Shown here piece by piece: positions 16,291-24,009 of a stretch of DNA of 64,000 nucleotides. How positions within the stretch are numbered: the stretch's first letter is position 1; every line of letters begins with the position of its first letter. Made by a program: the position numbers and the translations under genes. The notes below the pieces were generated by a model that worked only from the letters and a program-made list of their open reading frames with translations, made no database searches and had not been told where the DNA came from. Source of the DNA: Ruminococcus sp. (GTDB lineage Bacteria > Bacillota > Clostridia > Oscillospirales > Ruminococcaceae); contig SVNV01000004.1 in the NCBI GenBank assembly GCA_015066705.1, positions 1 through 64,000 on the forward strand, given 5' to 3'.

Positions 16291-18357
16291 TTGGAGAACA
16301 GTATCGGTACTATAAATCCGGTTAAATACGGCAGAATTTATGTTGATATTGATGATAACTTCCGAATTACAAGTGCGACAAGGGGGTTTTATGAGCTTAC
16401 AGGATTTTGCTATAATGATATACAAATCGGACTGGGGCTTAAGGACCTTTTCAGAGGCGATAATGATTTTGTAAATCAGTATCACCGAACAACTATGAGA
16501 AACCTTGAAAAGAGATACGAAAGCTTTATTTCTCACCCGATATATAACAACGAAGGTGAAAAGGTTTATGTTGAAAGCTATGCGACTCTTGAATATGACA
16601 AGAATACAGGTCACAATCTGCTGAACATTGTACTTTCTGACGTTTCTGAGCACAGACGTCTAGACGCGCAGATAAAGCTTCAGAATGCCCGTTATAAAAT
16701 CATTGAGGAAAACACTGATGAAATTTATTTTGACTATGACGTAAAAACGGACATTATGCACCTTCCTAAGAAGTATTTCACCGAGGTTTCAAAGAAATAT
16801 GACCTTGCCCGTTATTGGGGAAGCGATTCTCCTCGTCAGAATGTTCACCCTGACGACTACGAGGAATACAAGGAAAAATGGGAAAGATGTCTTAAAAATC
16901 AGGAATCCTCTGTTATTGAATTCAGAACAAAGACCTTCACAAGTGACGGTAGTTATGAATGGTACAGACTTCCTCTTTCAAGTATCACTGACGAAACAGG
17001 AAAGGTTGTTTCTGCTTTTGGCAGAATGTATCCGATTAAGCATGAAAAACAGCTCAGTGAAAAAATCAACATCGACCAGAAGGTAATTGAAAGACTTTCC
17101 ACCACAGACCACCTTACAGGACTTTATAACAGAAATACCTTTAAGGAAAAGGTTGCTGAAAGTCTGGAAAACTTTGATGAAACCAAGTGTTATGCTCTTG
17201 TATATTCAGACATCAACGATTTCTCATATATAAATGACAACTTTGGTTATGACGAAGGAAACAGAGTTCTTTGCGAGTTTGCAAGACTTATCGAAAACAA
17301 CACTATTTCCTGTCGTATTTATTCAGACTACTTTATGTCCTTTGTTATTACCGAGTGTCAGGACGATGTTATTAACGGTGCTATAGCAATAAATGATATC
17401 TTCACAGGTTCACTCAAGAAAAAATACCCATTAAGTGACATTCACGTTTCTACCGGTGTTTATTTCTTCCACAAGAACGGAAACCACGATGTTACTATTG
17501 CAATGGACAACGCAAACCTTGCAAGACGTTCCGTAAAGGGTAGTAAGGATGTTAAGTGCGGAATTTATTCCGAAACCCTGAGAAAGAAGCGTCGTCACGA
17601 CCAGACAATAGCAAGCGAAATTCATTCGGCAATCGAAAACGGCTACATAGAAACCTTCTTACAGCCTAAATTTTCACTTACAACAAGAGAAATTATCGGT
17701 GCTGAAGCACTTGCGAGATGGCGTAACCTTGACGGCAGCTACAAGCTTCCCTTTGAGTTTATTGAGGTTCTTGAAAAGGTTGGATATATCGTAGAGCTTG
17801 ACTACTGCATTTACGAAACTGTTCTGAAAACTATGAAGAGATGGAAGGAACAAGGAAAGGATTTATTCCCTGTTTCAGTAAACTTCTCACGTTTACACAC
17901 TCTCAGGGATAATTTTGTTGAAAGCATCATCAAGCTTGCTGACGATTACGGCGTTGACAAGGAGCTAATCGAAATCGAAGTTACAGAAAGCGCTTTTGCT
18001 GCTGACTCAAAAATAATGTCCCAGAATCTTTCCAAACTGAGAGAAGCCGGCTTTAAGATTGACATTGACGACTTCGGAATCGGTTATTCTTCACTTTCAA
18101 TGCTGATGACTGCACCGATTGATACGGTAAAGGTTGATAAATTCTTTATCGATAACATTGTTCATTCGGAAATCGAACGTGAGTATGTAAAACAGATTTG
18201 TATCCTTATCGCAACTACCAAGAAAAATGTTGTTTTTGAAGGCGTTGAAACCGAAGAACAAGCGGCTTTCTTAAGCGACTGGGGCTTTTCTATCGCTCAG
18301 GGCTGGCTCTTTGATAAGGCCCTCGCAATCGAAGCCTTTGAAAAGAAATATTTATAA
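16291..18357 (+). CDS. PAS-GGDEF(degenerate)-EAL cyclic-di-GMP phosphodiesterase
   Basis: 688 aa from a TTG start (MENSIGTINPVKY). The sequence AAAGAGGTGA eight bases upstream is an almost perfect Shine-Dalgarno, and an in-frame GTG at 16282 falls inside it. Two PAS-like sensor regions span about residues 1-110 and 120-260. The GGDEF-fold domain (about 265-425) carries YSDYF where GGDEF should be, so cyclase activity is not expected. The EAL domain (about 440-685) keeps EALARW, DIDDFGIGYSSL, KVDKFFID and EGVETEEQ, so it should hydrolyse c-di-GMP. No membrane helices are seen, so it is probably cytosolic. A diguanylate cyclase sits at 50908-51987. Confidence 0.9.
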   Translation: MENSIGTINPVKYGRIYVDIDDNFRITSATRGFYELTGFCYNDIQIGLGLKDLFRGDNDFVNQYHRTTMRNLEKRYESFISHPIYNNEGEKVYVESYATLEYDKNTGHNLLNIVLSDVSEHRRLDAQIKLQNARYKIIEENTDEIYFDYDVKTDIMHLPKKYFTEVSKKYDLARYWGSDSPRQNVHPDDYEEYKEKWERCLKNQESSVIEFRTKTFTSDGSYEWYRLPLSSITDETGKVVSAFGRMYPIKHEKQLSEKINIDQKVIERLSTTDHLTGLYNRNTFKEKVAESLENFDETKCYALVYSDINDFSYINDNFGYDEGNRVLCEFARLIENNTISCRIYSDYFMSFVITECQDDVINGAIAINDIFTGSLKKKYPLSDIHVSTGVYFFHKNGNHDVTIAMDNANLARRSVKGSKDVKCGIYSETLRKKRRHDQTIASEIHSAIENGYIETFLQPKFSLTTREIIGAEALARWRNLDGSYKLPFEFIEVLEKVGYIVELDYCIYETVLKTMKRWKEQGKDLFPVSVNFSRLHTLRDNFVESIIKLADDYGVDKELIEIEVTESAFAADSKIMSQNLSKLREAGFKIDIDDFGIGYSSLSMLMTAPIDTVKVDKFFIDNIVHSEIEREYVKQICILIATTKKNVVFEGVETEEQAAFLSDWGFSIAQGWLFDKALAIEAFEKKYL

Positions 18358-18373
18358 AAAGAACCTACCGCAA

Positions 18374-18605
18374 GGGTAGCACTCTCATAAAAGTTTTACA
18401 CGTATTATTGAAGAAAACCCTTTTGAAAAAGGGTTATTCCTCAAACTCCTTTCCTAAAACTTTAGTATTTAAAATAGCTATCCCCCCGCACAGCGGGGGG
18501 ATAGCCATTTTAATATTAAAGTCTTTGGAAGAGGGTACGGGGGATAACCTTTCTTCAGAAAGGTTTCCCTCGATAAATGCATATACAACTTCTATAAGGG
18601 TATCA
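18374..18605 (+). repeat. Structured interspersed repeat, copy B
   Basis: Same plan as copies A and C: hairpin AACCCTTTT / AAAAGGGTT, central stem, closing helix CCTAAAACTTT / AAAGTCTTTGG, hairpin AACCTTTCT / AGAAAGGTT, and ends beginning GGGTAGC and ending near GGGTATC. The central stem is completely different in sequence (arms GGCTATCCCCCC-type / GGGGGGATAGCC) yet equally well paired. It sits 16 bp after the EAL gene stop and before a converging gene. Confidence 0.85.
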
Positions 18606-18627
18606 CCATTACAGTATGGTTTATATA

Positions 18628-18855
18628 TTATTCTTTTTCGACTGCGTTGGTATATTTTTTACCACACTGAGGGCATTTTACTGAGAATTCATTTTCAAAG
18701 TGAGTAAGGAAAATAACCTGATACCATTTTCTGTTAAATCTGTAATTACAGTTCTTACAGAAAAAATCCTTTTTAGAAAGAGATATTCCCTGAAGCAAAA
18801 GTACTGCCGATATCACCACAACGATAATTGCAGCTCCGATAACAACTCCTGTCAT
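18628..18855 (-). CDS. Small membrane protein with zinc-ribbon-like C-terminus, unknown function
   Basis: 75 aa, start preceded by GAGGTGAA. Residues 2-24 form a membrane helix (TGVVIGAAIIVVVISAVLLLQG). The rest has CKNC and CPQC pairs about 30 residues apart, with aromatic and basic residues between, which suggests one bound zinc. With an N-out/C-in helix the ribbon would face the cytoplasm. No family recognised. It lies downstream of, and in the same direction as, no obvious partner; a terminator separates it from the following large gene. Confidence 0.75.
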   Translation of the reverse strand: MTGVVIGAAIIVVVISAVLLLQGISLSKKDFFCKNCNYRFNRKWYQVIFLTHFENEFSVKCPQCGKKYTNAVEKE

Positions 18856-18876
18856 AAAAGTTCACCTCATATTGTT

Positions 18877-18913
18877 AAAAATCCTTTCCCTGTAAAGAGA
18901 AAGGATTTTTTAT
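18877..18913. terminator. Terminator downstream of the P-type-ATPase-like gene
   Basis: Arms AAATCCTTTC / GAAAGGATTT with T-runs in both directions. Confidence 0.8.
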
Positions 18914-18918
18914 CGTTA

Positions 18919-21396
18919 TTAAACTTTTCTCAACTGCTGTGCGATAAGTGTTACCGCAATCCATACAAGGTTGTAGCAAAGCACCACCGACGCAGTAAGC
19001 TGGCTGTAAGAACCAAGAAGAGCCATTATAAGTGCGATAACAGCACCCAGAATTGCCGATGACATCTGAATGGTAATTCCCACCAATGAAAGCATCTGGA
19101 TTCTCTTTGCGCCTGTAATCAGCATTGCAAGGCTCTGGAATTTTCCCGAACAAAGCATAGATGCCGACAGCTTAGGAACATAAGAAGTCTGCTTATCGTA
19201 TTCCTTATAATCTCTGAACGGCAGAAGCTTGAACAAGTCAGCACTTACACCGAAGGTTTCAGAAAGGAATTTAAGAGAAATAAACGAGTCAACAGAACGG
19301 ATAATAACTGTCATATTCTGCTTTTCAAGTTCCTTAAGCCACTTTGAAACGTTAGCCGAGCCTTTTGCTCTTACAACAAAAAGTGCAGATACAATTCCTG
19401 AAATTGAAAGGTAGATACAAAGATTTCCCTTTGCATAATCTCTTTCCTTAGCAACTGACGGAATACCTTCAATAGAATGGTTTTCCATAAGTTCTCTTGT
19501 TCCGAGAAGTACTCTCTTATTTTCAATCCAGCCCGAAAGTCCCAGACCGTCTTCGTATATATAGCTTTCAACAGGATAGAGCATTTCTGTCTTACCCTTA
19601 AGAATCTTATAGAAGGTAGGCTTAAGAACACTTCCGGCCTGACAAACAAGGCTTCCTGCAAGAAGAATACATTCCTCAATAATTGTTGTTGACATTGTCT
19701 TGAGGTTTACAAGCTCAACGCTTCCCTCCGGGAAAAGCTGTTCAACGCCCACAAGTACAGAGTTTGTATCAGCAAAATCATCAACGCTTGAATATCCAAG
19801 CATAACTCCTGATGACTGGAGATATTTCTTAGAAGCTCTTGCAAGAGGAACATTTACAACAAGCATCAGCGCTACTGCCGAGCAAAGTGAAAGTGTTCCC
19901 GAAAGGATAGACAAGCCACTTACGAGTGCAGCAGTTGTTCCTGTTGCGTTTTTATCGATAAGTGCACCGAGAACTGCAATAAGCACGCTTCCGATAAGCA
20001 TAAACGGTGCAAACTTTCTGCTATAGCTATCAGTAATATCAGCTGAATAAGAATTCTTAAGGAAATCCTTTACAAATTCTGTTTTCTTCATTGTTGCGAG
20101 GCAAGGATACTCATTGATAGCTCCGTTTGTAAATTTAAGAGCAGTTTCCTCATCCTCAATCATAGTAACAGCATACTTATCATAATCTCCCGAAACATAC
20201 TTGAAGTTTCTCTCAATTCTGTTCATAAGGAGCAGTTTTCCGAGAGTATTGACAAGCAGGCTGAGGATTGCAGCAGCGATATACAAGTGGAAGTTACTTC
20301 CTCTTGCCAGGTCCTCATCAGTGAGAAGAACAATTCCCGAAACAACCGACGCTGTAATTGCAAGAACAGAGATAGTATCGCTGTCAGCTCTTAATGTAAA
20401 GAGGTTTTTGATTCCCGAGAAAATTACATTATAAGCTACGAAGCAACCTACAAGTCCTAAAAGTGTAAGTGTAAAAGCAAATCCTCCAGGGCTTGTATTT
20501 CTGTTAAAGATACCGATAATCGGCAAGTCAAAATCGTTTGCGATTGAAATATAGGATGCAATAAATCCACAAACCAAAAGAACAACAAATCTTATGAAAA
20601 GATTATTCTTGAGCTGTTCGATTTCCTCTGCAACCTCTTCGGTTTCGTCAAAGCTGTTATAATCGCCATTATTTTCGTCAGCGTTATCCTCAGTATTCTG
20701 AGCAGCATTTTCCTTAAGCACAAACTGGTCAATCTTCTTCTGACGAAGTTTTGCAAGCTCCTCATCAGAAAGCTCAGGCTTCTTTTCCTGAACAGGCTTG
20801 ATAACATCAATCTGAGATGTTTCAGGAAGAATCTTTCCTGTAAGCTCCATATTGATTTCTTCAGGCTTAGGACGGTTTACCGGAGCAACCTCTGTTTCCT
20901 CTTCGTCGTCCTCAATTCCTGCTCTTTGTTTTTTCAGCTTGACAATCTTTTCAATGATAGCTGTGTTACCGAGCTTTTTCTTTGGCTGTTCTTCATAAGC
21001 TTCTTCTTCAGAAACTTCAGCCATAGTTTCCTTAACTGTTTCCGTCTGAGGCTCTCTGTCCTCGTCTATTCCCTCAACAGCCCTTTCGATAAGCTGTGTT
21101 ACAGAAATATCCCTTACAGGCGAAACCTTTTCCACCTCAGGAACAACAGTTTCCTCTACGCCGTGAGCCTTTACACCCAGCTTGACATGCAAGCCGATGG
21201 TTTCCTCAGTAGCGTGAGTCTTAACAGGAACGCTTTCCACAACAGGCATTTTTGGAACAACAACAGGAATTTCAGCCGTATCAGGCACAATCTTCTGTGA
21301 CAGTGACCCGAGTTCAGGTTTTATCTCAGGTGTTTCTGCAACAGTTTTTCCTGAATATTCTTCCAGAATATCTTCTAATGAAAATTCATCTGCCAT
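18919..21396 (-). CDS. P-type-ATPase-like membrane pseudoenzyme with long acidic N-terminus
   Basis: 825 aa. The first ~265 residues are charged, low-complexity and rich in Glu, Pro and Val, with no membrane segment. Then come about eight hydrophobic helices. The cytoplasmic part between the later helices resembles the N/P domain of heavy-metal ATPases: WIENKRVLLGTRELMENHSI corresponds to the usual 'KRVLIGNRKLMEEHGI', and YLSISGIVSALFVVRAKGSANVSKWLKELEKQNMTVIIRSVD to the region around 'GVIALAD...MLTGD'. Where the phosphorylated DKTGT should be it reads ADTNSV; TGD reads RSVD, and no GDGxND is present. Transport activity is therefore not expected. Role unknown; a sensor or scaffold role is speculation. 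Confidence 0.7.
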   Translation of the reverse strand: MADEFSLEDILEEYSGKTVAETPEIKPELGSLSQKIVPDTAEIPVVVPKMPVVESVPVKTHATEETIGLHVKLGVKAHGVEETVVPEVEKVSPVRDISVTQLIERAVEGIDEDREPQTETVKETMAEVSEEEAYEEQPKKKLGNTAIIEKIVKLKKQRAGIEDDEEETEVAPVNRPKPEEINMELTGKILPETSQIDVIKPVQEKKPELSDEELAKLRQKKIDQFVLKENAAQNTEDNADENNGDYNSFDETEEVAEEIEQLKNNLFIRFVVLLVCGFIASYISIANDFDLPIIGIFNRNTSPGGFAFTLTLLGLVGCFVAYNVIFSGIKNLFTLRADSDTISVLAITASVVSGIVLLTDEDLARGSNFHLYIAAAILSLLVNTLGKLLLMNRIERNFKYVSGDYDKYAVTMIEDEETALKFTNGAINEYPCLATMKKTEFVKDFLKNSYSADITDSYSRKFAPFMLIGSVLIAVLGALIDKNATGTTAALVSGLSILSGTLSLCSAVALMLVVNVPLARASKKYLQSSGVMLGYSSVDDFADTNSVLVGVEQLFPEGSVELVNLKTMSTTIIEECILLAGSLVCQAGSVLKPTFYKILKGKTEMLYPVESYIYEDGLGLSGWIENKRVLLGTRELMENHSIEGIPSVAKERDYAKGNLCIYLSISGIVSALFVVRAKGSANVSKWLKELEKQNMTVIIRSVDSFISLKFLSETFGVSADLFKLLPFRDYKEYDKQTSYVPKLSASMLCSGKFQSLAMLITGAKRIQMLSLVGITIQMSSAILGAVIALIMALLGSYSQLTASVVLCYNLVWIAVTLIAQQLRKV

Positions 21397-21463
21397 TTTT
21401 TCTCATTCCCTTCCCCATAAATAATATATAATATACTTTAAAAGCAAAATTTACTTTTAATAA

Positions 21464-22339
21464 TTACCCTTTTTTCAAATCTCTCTGACGAACAACCTCG
21501 TACATAAAGATTCCGCCGGCAACCGACGCATTAAGCGAAGTAATCTGACCCTTCAGCGGAAGCCTCAGAAGATAATCGCATTTATCCTTCACAAGCCTTC
21601 CCATTCCAAAGCCTTCGCTTCCGATTACGATTCCGACACCTCCCGAAAAGTCAACCTTTGTATAGTCGCTTCCCGACGCATCAGTACCATAAATCCAGAC
21701 ACCGTTTTCTTTAAGATAGTCGATAGTCTGTGCTATATTTGAAACCCTCGCAACAGGAACAACGCTTGCAGCCCCTGCTGAAGTTTTAAACACTGTAATA
21801 TTCAGCGATGCACTTCTTCTCTTAGGAATTATAACTCCATGAGCACCGGCACATTCAGCAGTTCTGATAATTGCACCAAGGTTATGAGGGTCCTCTATTT
21901 CGTCGCAAATTATAACAAAAGGTTCTTCTCCCTTTCGTCTTGCAATCTCAAGGATTTCCTCAGGAGTCTTATATTCAGCACAGGCACCTGTCGCACACAC
22001 TCCCTGATGAACACCGCCTCTGCTCATAGCATCAAGCTTCTGAGGGGTAACCGACTTAACGACAATTCCCTTTTCCTTAGCAAGCTTTATAATCTGAACA
22101 ATAGAGCCACCGGCATTATCGTCAACAAAAACCTTATCAATCTGCTTATCAGATTTCAGTGCTTCAAGAACAGGATTTCTACCGATAATCAGATTTGATA
22201 AATACTCATCATCTTCATCATCGTTTTTATATCCTCTGTCCCTCACTCTTGCATCTTTTTCATTTCTGAAATTCCGCCTTTCAGAGTGACGGTCATCGCG
22301 GTTAAAGCTTTTTCTTCTGTCTTTTTTGAAATCCGCCAT
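21464..22339 (-). CDS. rlmB: 23S rRNA 2'-O-methyltransferase of the RlmB/TrmH SPOUT family
   Basis: 291 aa from MADFKKDRRKSFNRD, with GAAGGGA upstream; the longer frame runs into the promoter. An Arg/Asp-rich N-terminal tail (~45 residues) precedes the SpoU substrate-binding domain (IIGRNPVLEALKSDKQIDKVFV) and the SPOUT knot domain: EDPHNLGAIIRTAECAGAHGVI, IGSEGFGMGRLV and LRLPLKGQITSLNASVAGGIFMYE. Members methylate ribose at G2251-type positions in 23S rRNA. The exact nucleotide is inferred from the family, not from this sequence. Confidence 0.93.
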   Translation of the reverse strand: MADFKKDRRKSFNRDDRHSERRNFRNEKDARVRDRGYKNDDEDDEYLSNLIIGRNPVLEALKSDKQIDKVFVDDNAGGSIVQIIKLAKEKGIVVKSVTPQKLDAMSRGGVHQGVCATGACAEYKTPEEILEIARRKGEEPFVIICDEIEDPHNLGAIIRTAECAGAHGVIIPKRRSASLNITVFKTSAGAASVVPVARVSNIAQTIDYLKENGVWIYGTDASGSDYTKVDFSGGVGIVIGSEGFGMGRLVKDKCDYLLRLPLKGQITSLNASVAGGIFMYEVVRQRDLKKG

Positions 22340-22409
22340 AAACCAGTAAATCCCTTCCCGAAAACTCCCGATTCTGTCAAAAGACAACAATTCGGTAATA
22401 TACTCTATT

Positions 22410-22438
22410 AGTATAACACAAAAACTCCCAAAAGCCAA
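22410..22438 (-). promoter_or_regulatory. Promoter of rlmB-like gene
   Basis: On the minus strand TTGGCT, 17 bp, TATACT. Confidence 0.65.
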
Positions 22439-22479
22439 TAGGTTTTGAGAGTTTTTCGACATATTCTACAAAAAAAATT

Positions 22480-22752
22480 CTATAATATAAGCATTACTGC
22501 CAATAAACCCAGCAATCCGGACATAAAAAACGCCAAAAACACCCACCACTCCTTAATTTTTAGTTTCTTTCGGCGACCCTTAGGCTGGGATTCATCCCCC
22601 ATCAGGCTACTGTAATACTCATAGATTTCAGCGCCAAGATGCGACACCGGCACATAGCCATTGTCGTTTTTGATGAATAGCAGAATCTTTTCAAAATGTT
22701 CACTGTTAGTACATTTAATCTCGATGATTTGTTTATTAATACCTTTCAACAT
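22480..22752 (-). CDS. Small C-terminally anchored membrane protein, unknown function
   Basis: 90 aa, start preceded by AGAGGTAAA. Residues 1-65 are soluble and mixed alpha/beta (IEIKCTNSEHFEKILLFIKNDNGYVPVSHLGAEIYEYYSSL), followed by a basic stretch (KGRRKKLKIKE) and one C-terminal helix (WWVFLAFFMSGLLGLLAVMLIL). The soluble part would thus be cytoplasmic. No family recognised. Upstream is an extended -10 promoter with a phased GTTTTCAA array, suggesting activator control. Confidence 0.72.
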   Translation of the reverse strand: MLKGINKQIIEIKCTNSEHFEKILLFIKNDNGYVPVSHLGAEIYEYYSSLMGDESQPKGRRKKLKIKEWWVFLAFFMSGLLGLLAVMLIL

Positions 22753-22818
22753 ATTTTGCTTTACCTCTGATTTCCCATTTTTTTACTTATATGGGTATTA
22801 TTGGCAAATTGCATACGA

Positions 22819-22824
22819 ATTATA
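22819..22824 (-). promoter_or_regulatory. Extended -10 element of the 22480-22752 gene
   Basis: Minus strand TGGTATAAT, with no recognisable -35 hexamer 17 bp upstream (AACATT). The missing -35 position is occupied by the first GTTTTCAA site of the array, as at activator-dependent promoters. Confidence 0.55.
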
Positions 22825-22842
22825 CCATTTTCATACACAATA

Positions 22843-22974
22843 ATGTTGAAAACTATGTTGAAAGCTTTGAAAACCCTTTTGAAAACTTTGAAAAGTGTGT
22901 TGAAAACGTTGAAAACTTCGTGTAAATCAGGGCTTATCCATACTTGTAAAAATGTTGAAAAGTTGTTTAACTGA
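22843..22974 (+). CDS. Possible 43-aa amphipathic cationic peptide (uncertain)
   Basis: ATG to TGA, 44 codons. The peptide starts MLKTMLKALKTLLKTLKSVL and repeats a heptad L-K-T-(M/L/V)-L-K-T, placing hydrophobic residues at positions 1, 4 and 5 and lysines at 2 and 6, an ideal amphipathic helix; an 18-residue tail with two cysteines follows. There is no convincing ribosome binding site upstream, and the repeat is conserved as DNA (always TTG AAA), so the frame may be accidental to a binding-site array. Confidence 0.25.
   Translation: MLKTMLKALKTLLKTLKSVLKTLKTSCKSGLIHTCKNVEKLFN
22846..22915 (-). repeat. Phased direct-repeat array of GTTTTCAA (21-bp period)
   Basis: Seven copies of TTGAAAAC (plus strand; one or two have a single mismatch) spaced alternately 12 and 9 bp, giving a strict 21-bp period of paired sites, i.e. 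two helical turns. An eighth loose copy follows near 22955. Either an array of protein-binding sites next to the minus-strand promoter, or a coding repeat on the plus strand. Confidence 0.8.
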
Positions 22975-23232
22975 GCAAATCGACAAAAAAATCACGATAA
23001 AATGTGAACAATCTATTAAATTGCGCAAGTGTTTTACCTTGTCATTTGCAAACGTCGGTTTTACGGGATTTGGCGTTATTTTTACAAAATTCTGCAAATT
23101 CCGAAAAGGTTTTCTTTAATGGTATTACATTTCTCACTTTTAAAAATACACTGCGATAATAGGCTGTCGGCAGACTACCTGTCCAAAAAAACTTACCGTT
23201 ATACATTTGTGCATAACTGTCCGCTATGAATT

Positions 23233-23913
23233 TTATCTTGTAGTGAGAAATCTTATTGACCTTTCGATAGAGTCCTTTGAATTTTTCCAGTCGGCATCCT
23301 TTCCACCGTTACGATAGTCATACATATTACAGTAATGACTTACATCTTCAACAAGGATATCAAGCTGTTTCTTCACAAGAGCATTACAATCATTTACAAA
23401 CTGATTCTGATACTTCTTGTCAATTTCCTCAAGCCGGCCCACAAGAAGCTCGTAGTGGTGCAGACAAAGCATTTCCTGCTCTGCAAAAAGCTTTCTGAAT
23501 TCGCTTTCCTTGCCGTAAAGTTCAAAGAAGGTCACCATAAGTCTTGACATTCCCCATTCTATTTTTGAACACACAAAGCAATCCTGATTTATCTGTGAAA
23601 CCTTTTTATGCTTTGCGGTTTTTCCCTCAAAGAAAGATTTTTTCTTGAATATTTCGTTATCAAGCTCCATAAGATGTGTCTGCAACATCAGAGCCAATGA
23701 AAGTCTGTTTTTCTGTTTGAGCATAAAATCAAAATGAGTCTTGCAGAAGCCAAGCTTGTTAGTTTCAATTCTGACATCAGGCTCCATCATTGCAGCACCC
23801 ATTATGTACTCGATTGTTCGTGTTTCAAGCATATCCCTCATAGTACAAATCGGGCAGCCACACTTCGGTTCAAAAATTTCGTTAACCGGAATGGTAAGAA
23901 TACTTTCTCTCAT
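23233..23913 (-). CDS. DUF6062-like cysteine/histidine-motif protein
   Basis: 226 aa from MRESILTIPVNEIFE, with GGAGG six bases upstream. It carries four paired ligand-type motifs along a helical protein: CGCPICTM near the N-terminus, GFCKTHFDFM, CFVCSKIE and MLCLHHYELL. The CxxC/CxxxH spacing suggests two zinc or iron sites. The family is common in clostridia and, as far as I recall, uncharacterised. Cytosolic. Divergent from the DNA glycosylase gene. Confidence 0.75.
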   Translation of the reverse strand: MRESILTIPVNEIFEPKCGCPICTMRDMLETRTIEYIMGAAMMEPDVRIETNKLGFCKTHFDFMLKQKNRLSLALMLQTHLMELDNEIFKKKSFFEGKTAKHKKVSQINQDCFVCSKIEWGMSRLMVTFFELYGKESEFRKLFAEQEMLCLHHYELLVGRLEEIDKKYQNQFVNDCNALVKKQLDILVEDVSHYCNMYDYRNGGKDADWKNSKDSIERSIRFLTTR

Positions 23914-24009
23914 AAAAACCTCCAAAATTATAGTGGAATTTTTCTCTTAAATATAGTATAATGTTTTTATGAGGATTTTTCAAGTGATTTTTCAGAAAGG
24001 ATTTCCTAT

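Larger units (their letters stand above)
22753..23232. other. 480-bp intergenic region with phased repeat array
   Basis: Gene-poor and AT-rich. Holds the extended -10 promoter (minus strand TATAAT at 22819-22824 preceded by TGG), the TTGAAAAC/GTTTTCAA array (22846-22915), a possible 43-codon peptide frame (22843-22974) and one DnaA-box-like TTATCCATA (22934-22942). From 23000 to 23230 I see nothing beyond a spurious 66-codon frame. Confidence 0.7.

Noticed and set aside
22934..22942. DnaA-box-like TTATCCATA beside the TTGAAAAC array, suggesting a replication origin with iterons
   Set aside because: Only one clear box, no dnaA/dnaN or rep gene nearby, and no AT-rich unwinding region with trio motifs that I could recognise.
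23029..23229. 66-codon frame in the 22753-23232 intergenic region
   Set aside because: No ribosome binding site, no promoter, aromatic/basic composition expected by chance in AT-rich DNA.
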